This document shows positions 21,089 to 21,117 of a DNA stretch of 21,117 bases, piece by piece. The notes under the pieces are model-generated. The model had not been told where the DNA came from, ran no database searches, and saw nothing but the letters and a program-made list of their open reading frames with translations. Location of the stretch: NCBI GenBank assembly GCA_017744755.1, contig JAGIAU010000009.1, positions 1 to 21,117 of the forward strand, read 5' to 3'. The first letter of the stretch is position 1, and each line of letters opens with the position of its first letter. The stretch comes from Microbacteriaceae bacterium. GTDB taxonomy: Bacteria > Actinomycetota > Actinomycetes > Actinomycetales > Microbacteriaceae. Made by a program: the position numbers and the translations under genes.

Positions 21089-21117
21089 AGCGACTCCGCG
21101 AGCGCCCTGTTCTTCTC
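21085..21117 (-). CDS. C-terminal end of an upstream gene (cut by window edge)
   Basis: Ten codons and a TGA are visible (EKNRALAESL then stop), in frame to the window edge. The stop overlaps the GTG of the LCP gene (GTGA), the same coupling used throughout the locus, which is the main evidence for this gene. Too little is visible to name it. Confidence 0.5.
   Translation of the reverse strand, partial: EKNRALAESL

Noticed and set aside
1..21117. CRISPR array, tRNA, rRNA or riboswitch
   Set aside because: No regularly spaced repeats, cloverleaf or conserved riboswitch core noticed on either strand; gaps between genes are mostly under 130 bp.

Overview
The window is very GC-rich DNA with almost no intergenic space, GTG starts, 4-bp ATGA/GTGA gene overlaps and a complete dTDP-L-rhamnose pathway next to a LytR-CpsA-Psr (LCP) gene. 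This points to an actinobacterium, most likely of the Microbacteriaceae type (inference from gene families and composition; no marker gene is present). It reads as the chromosomal locus for a rhamnose-containing cell-wall glycopolymer: sugar-nucleotide synthesis, many glycosyltransferases, a flippase and an LCP transferase that would attach the finished chain to peptidoglycan.

Layout. 1-1895 (minus): a three-gene unit of a 69-aa protein, a GT4 glycosyltransferase and a gene cut by the window edge. 1945-5033 (plus): a GT2 enzyme and a 744-aa membrane protein of GT-C type. 5095-8308 (plus): a polyprenyl-phosphate sugar synthase-like GT2, an NAD-dependent epimerase and a Wzx-like flippase. 8428-9872 (minus): rmlC-rmlA. 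9873-10125: the largest non-coding stretch, full of dyads and holding a candidate structured RNA. 10126-10920 (plus): a DUF3800 protein of lower GC, the one gene that does not fit the pathway. 11013-12910 (plus): rmlB-rmlD. 12918-13541 (minus): a SAM methyltransferase. 13603-16818 (plus): GT4, GT2, GT4. 16840-19598 (minus): a second DPM1-like GT2 and a second large membrane protein. 19664-21117 (minus): the LCP gene and the last codons of another gene.

How it works together (inference): RmlA, B, C and D make dTDP-L-rhamnose. The soluble GT2 and GT4 enzymes build a repeat unit on a lipid carrier, and the MVF-type protein flips it. The two polyprenyl-phosphate sugar synthase / membrane GT-C pairs could add side groups outside the membrane. 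The LCP protein would transfer the product to the wall. I see no unmistakable Wzy polymerase and no Wzm/Wzt ABC exporter in the window.

Most notable signals: (1) all nine genes that open a transcription unit have a -10-like hexamer (TANNNT in eight of nine) 6-8 nt before a possible start codon, so most transcripts look leaderless; (2) a DUF3800 gene sits in the gap between the two rml operons, preceded by a promoter / three-hairpin / terminator segment whose terminator arm also holds the -10 of the DUF3800 gene; (3) a REP-like palindromic repeat is inserted in frame inside rmlD; (4) the two adjacent GT genes at the left edge share an N-terminal helical module.
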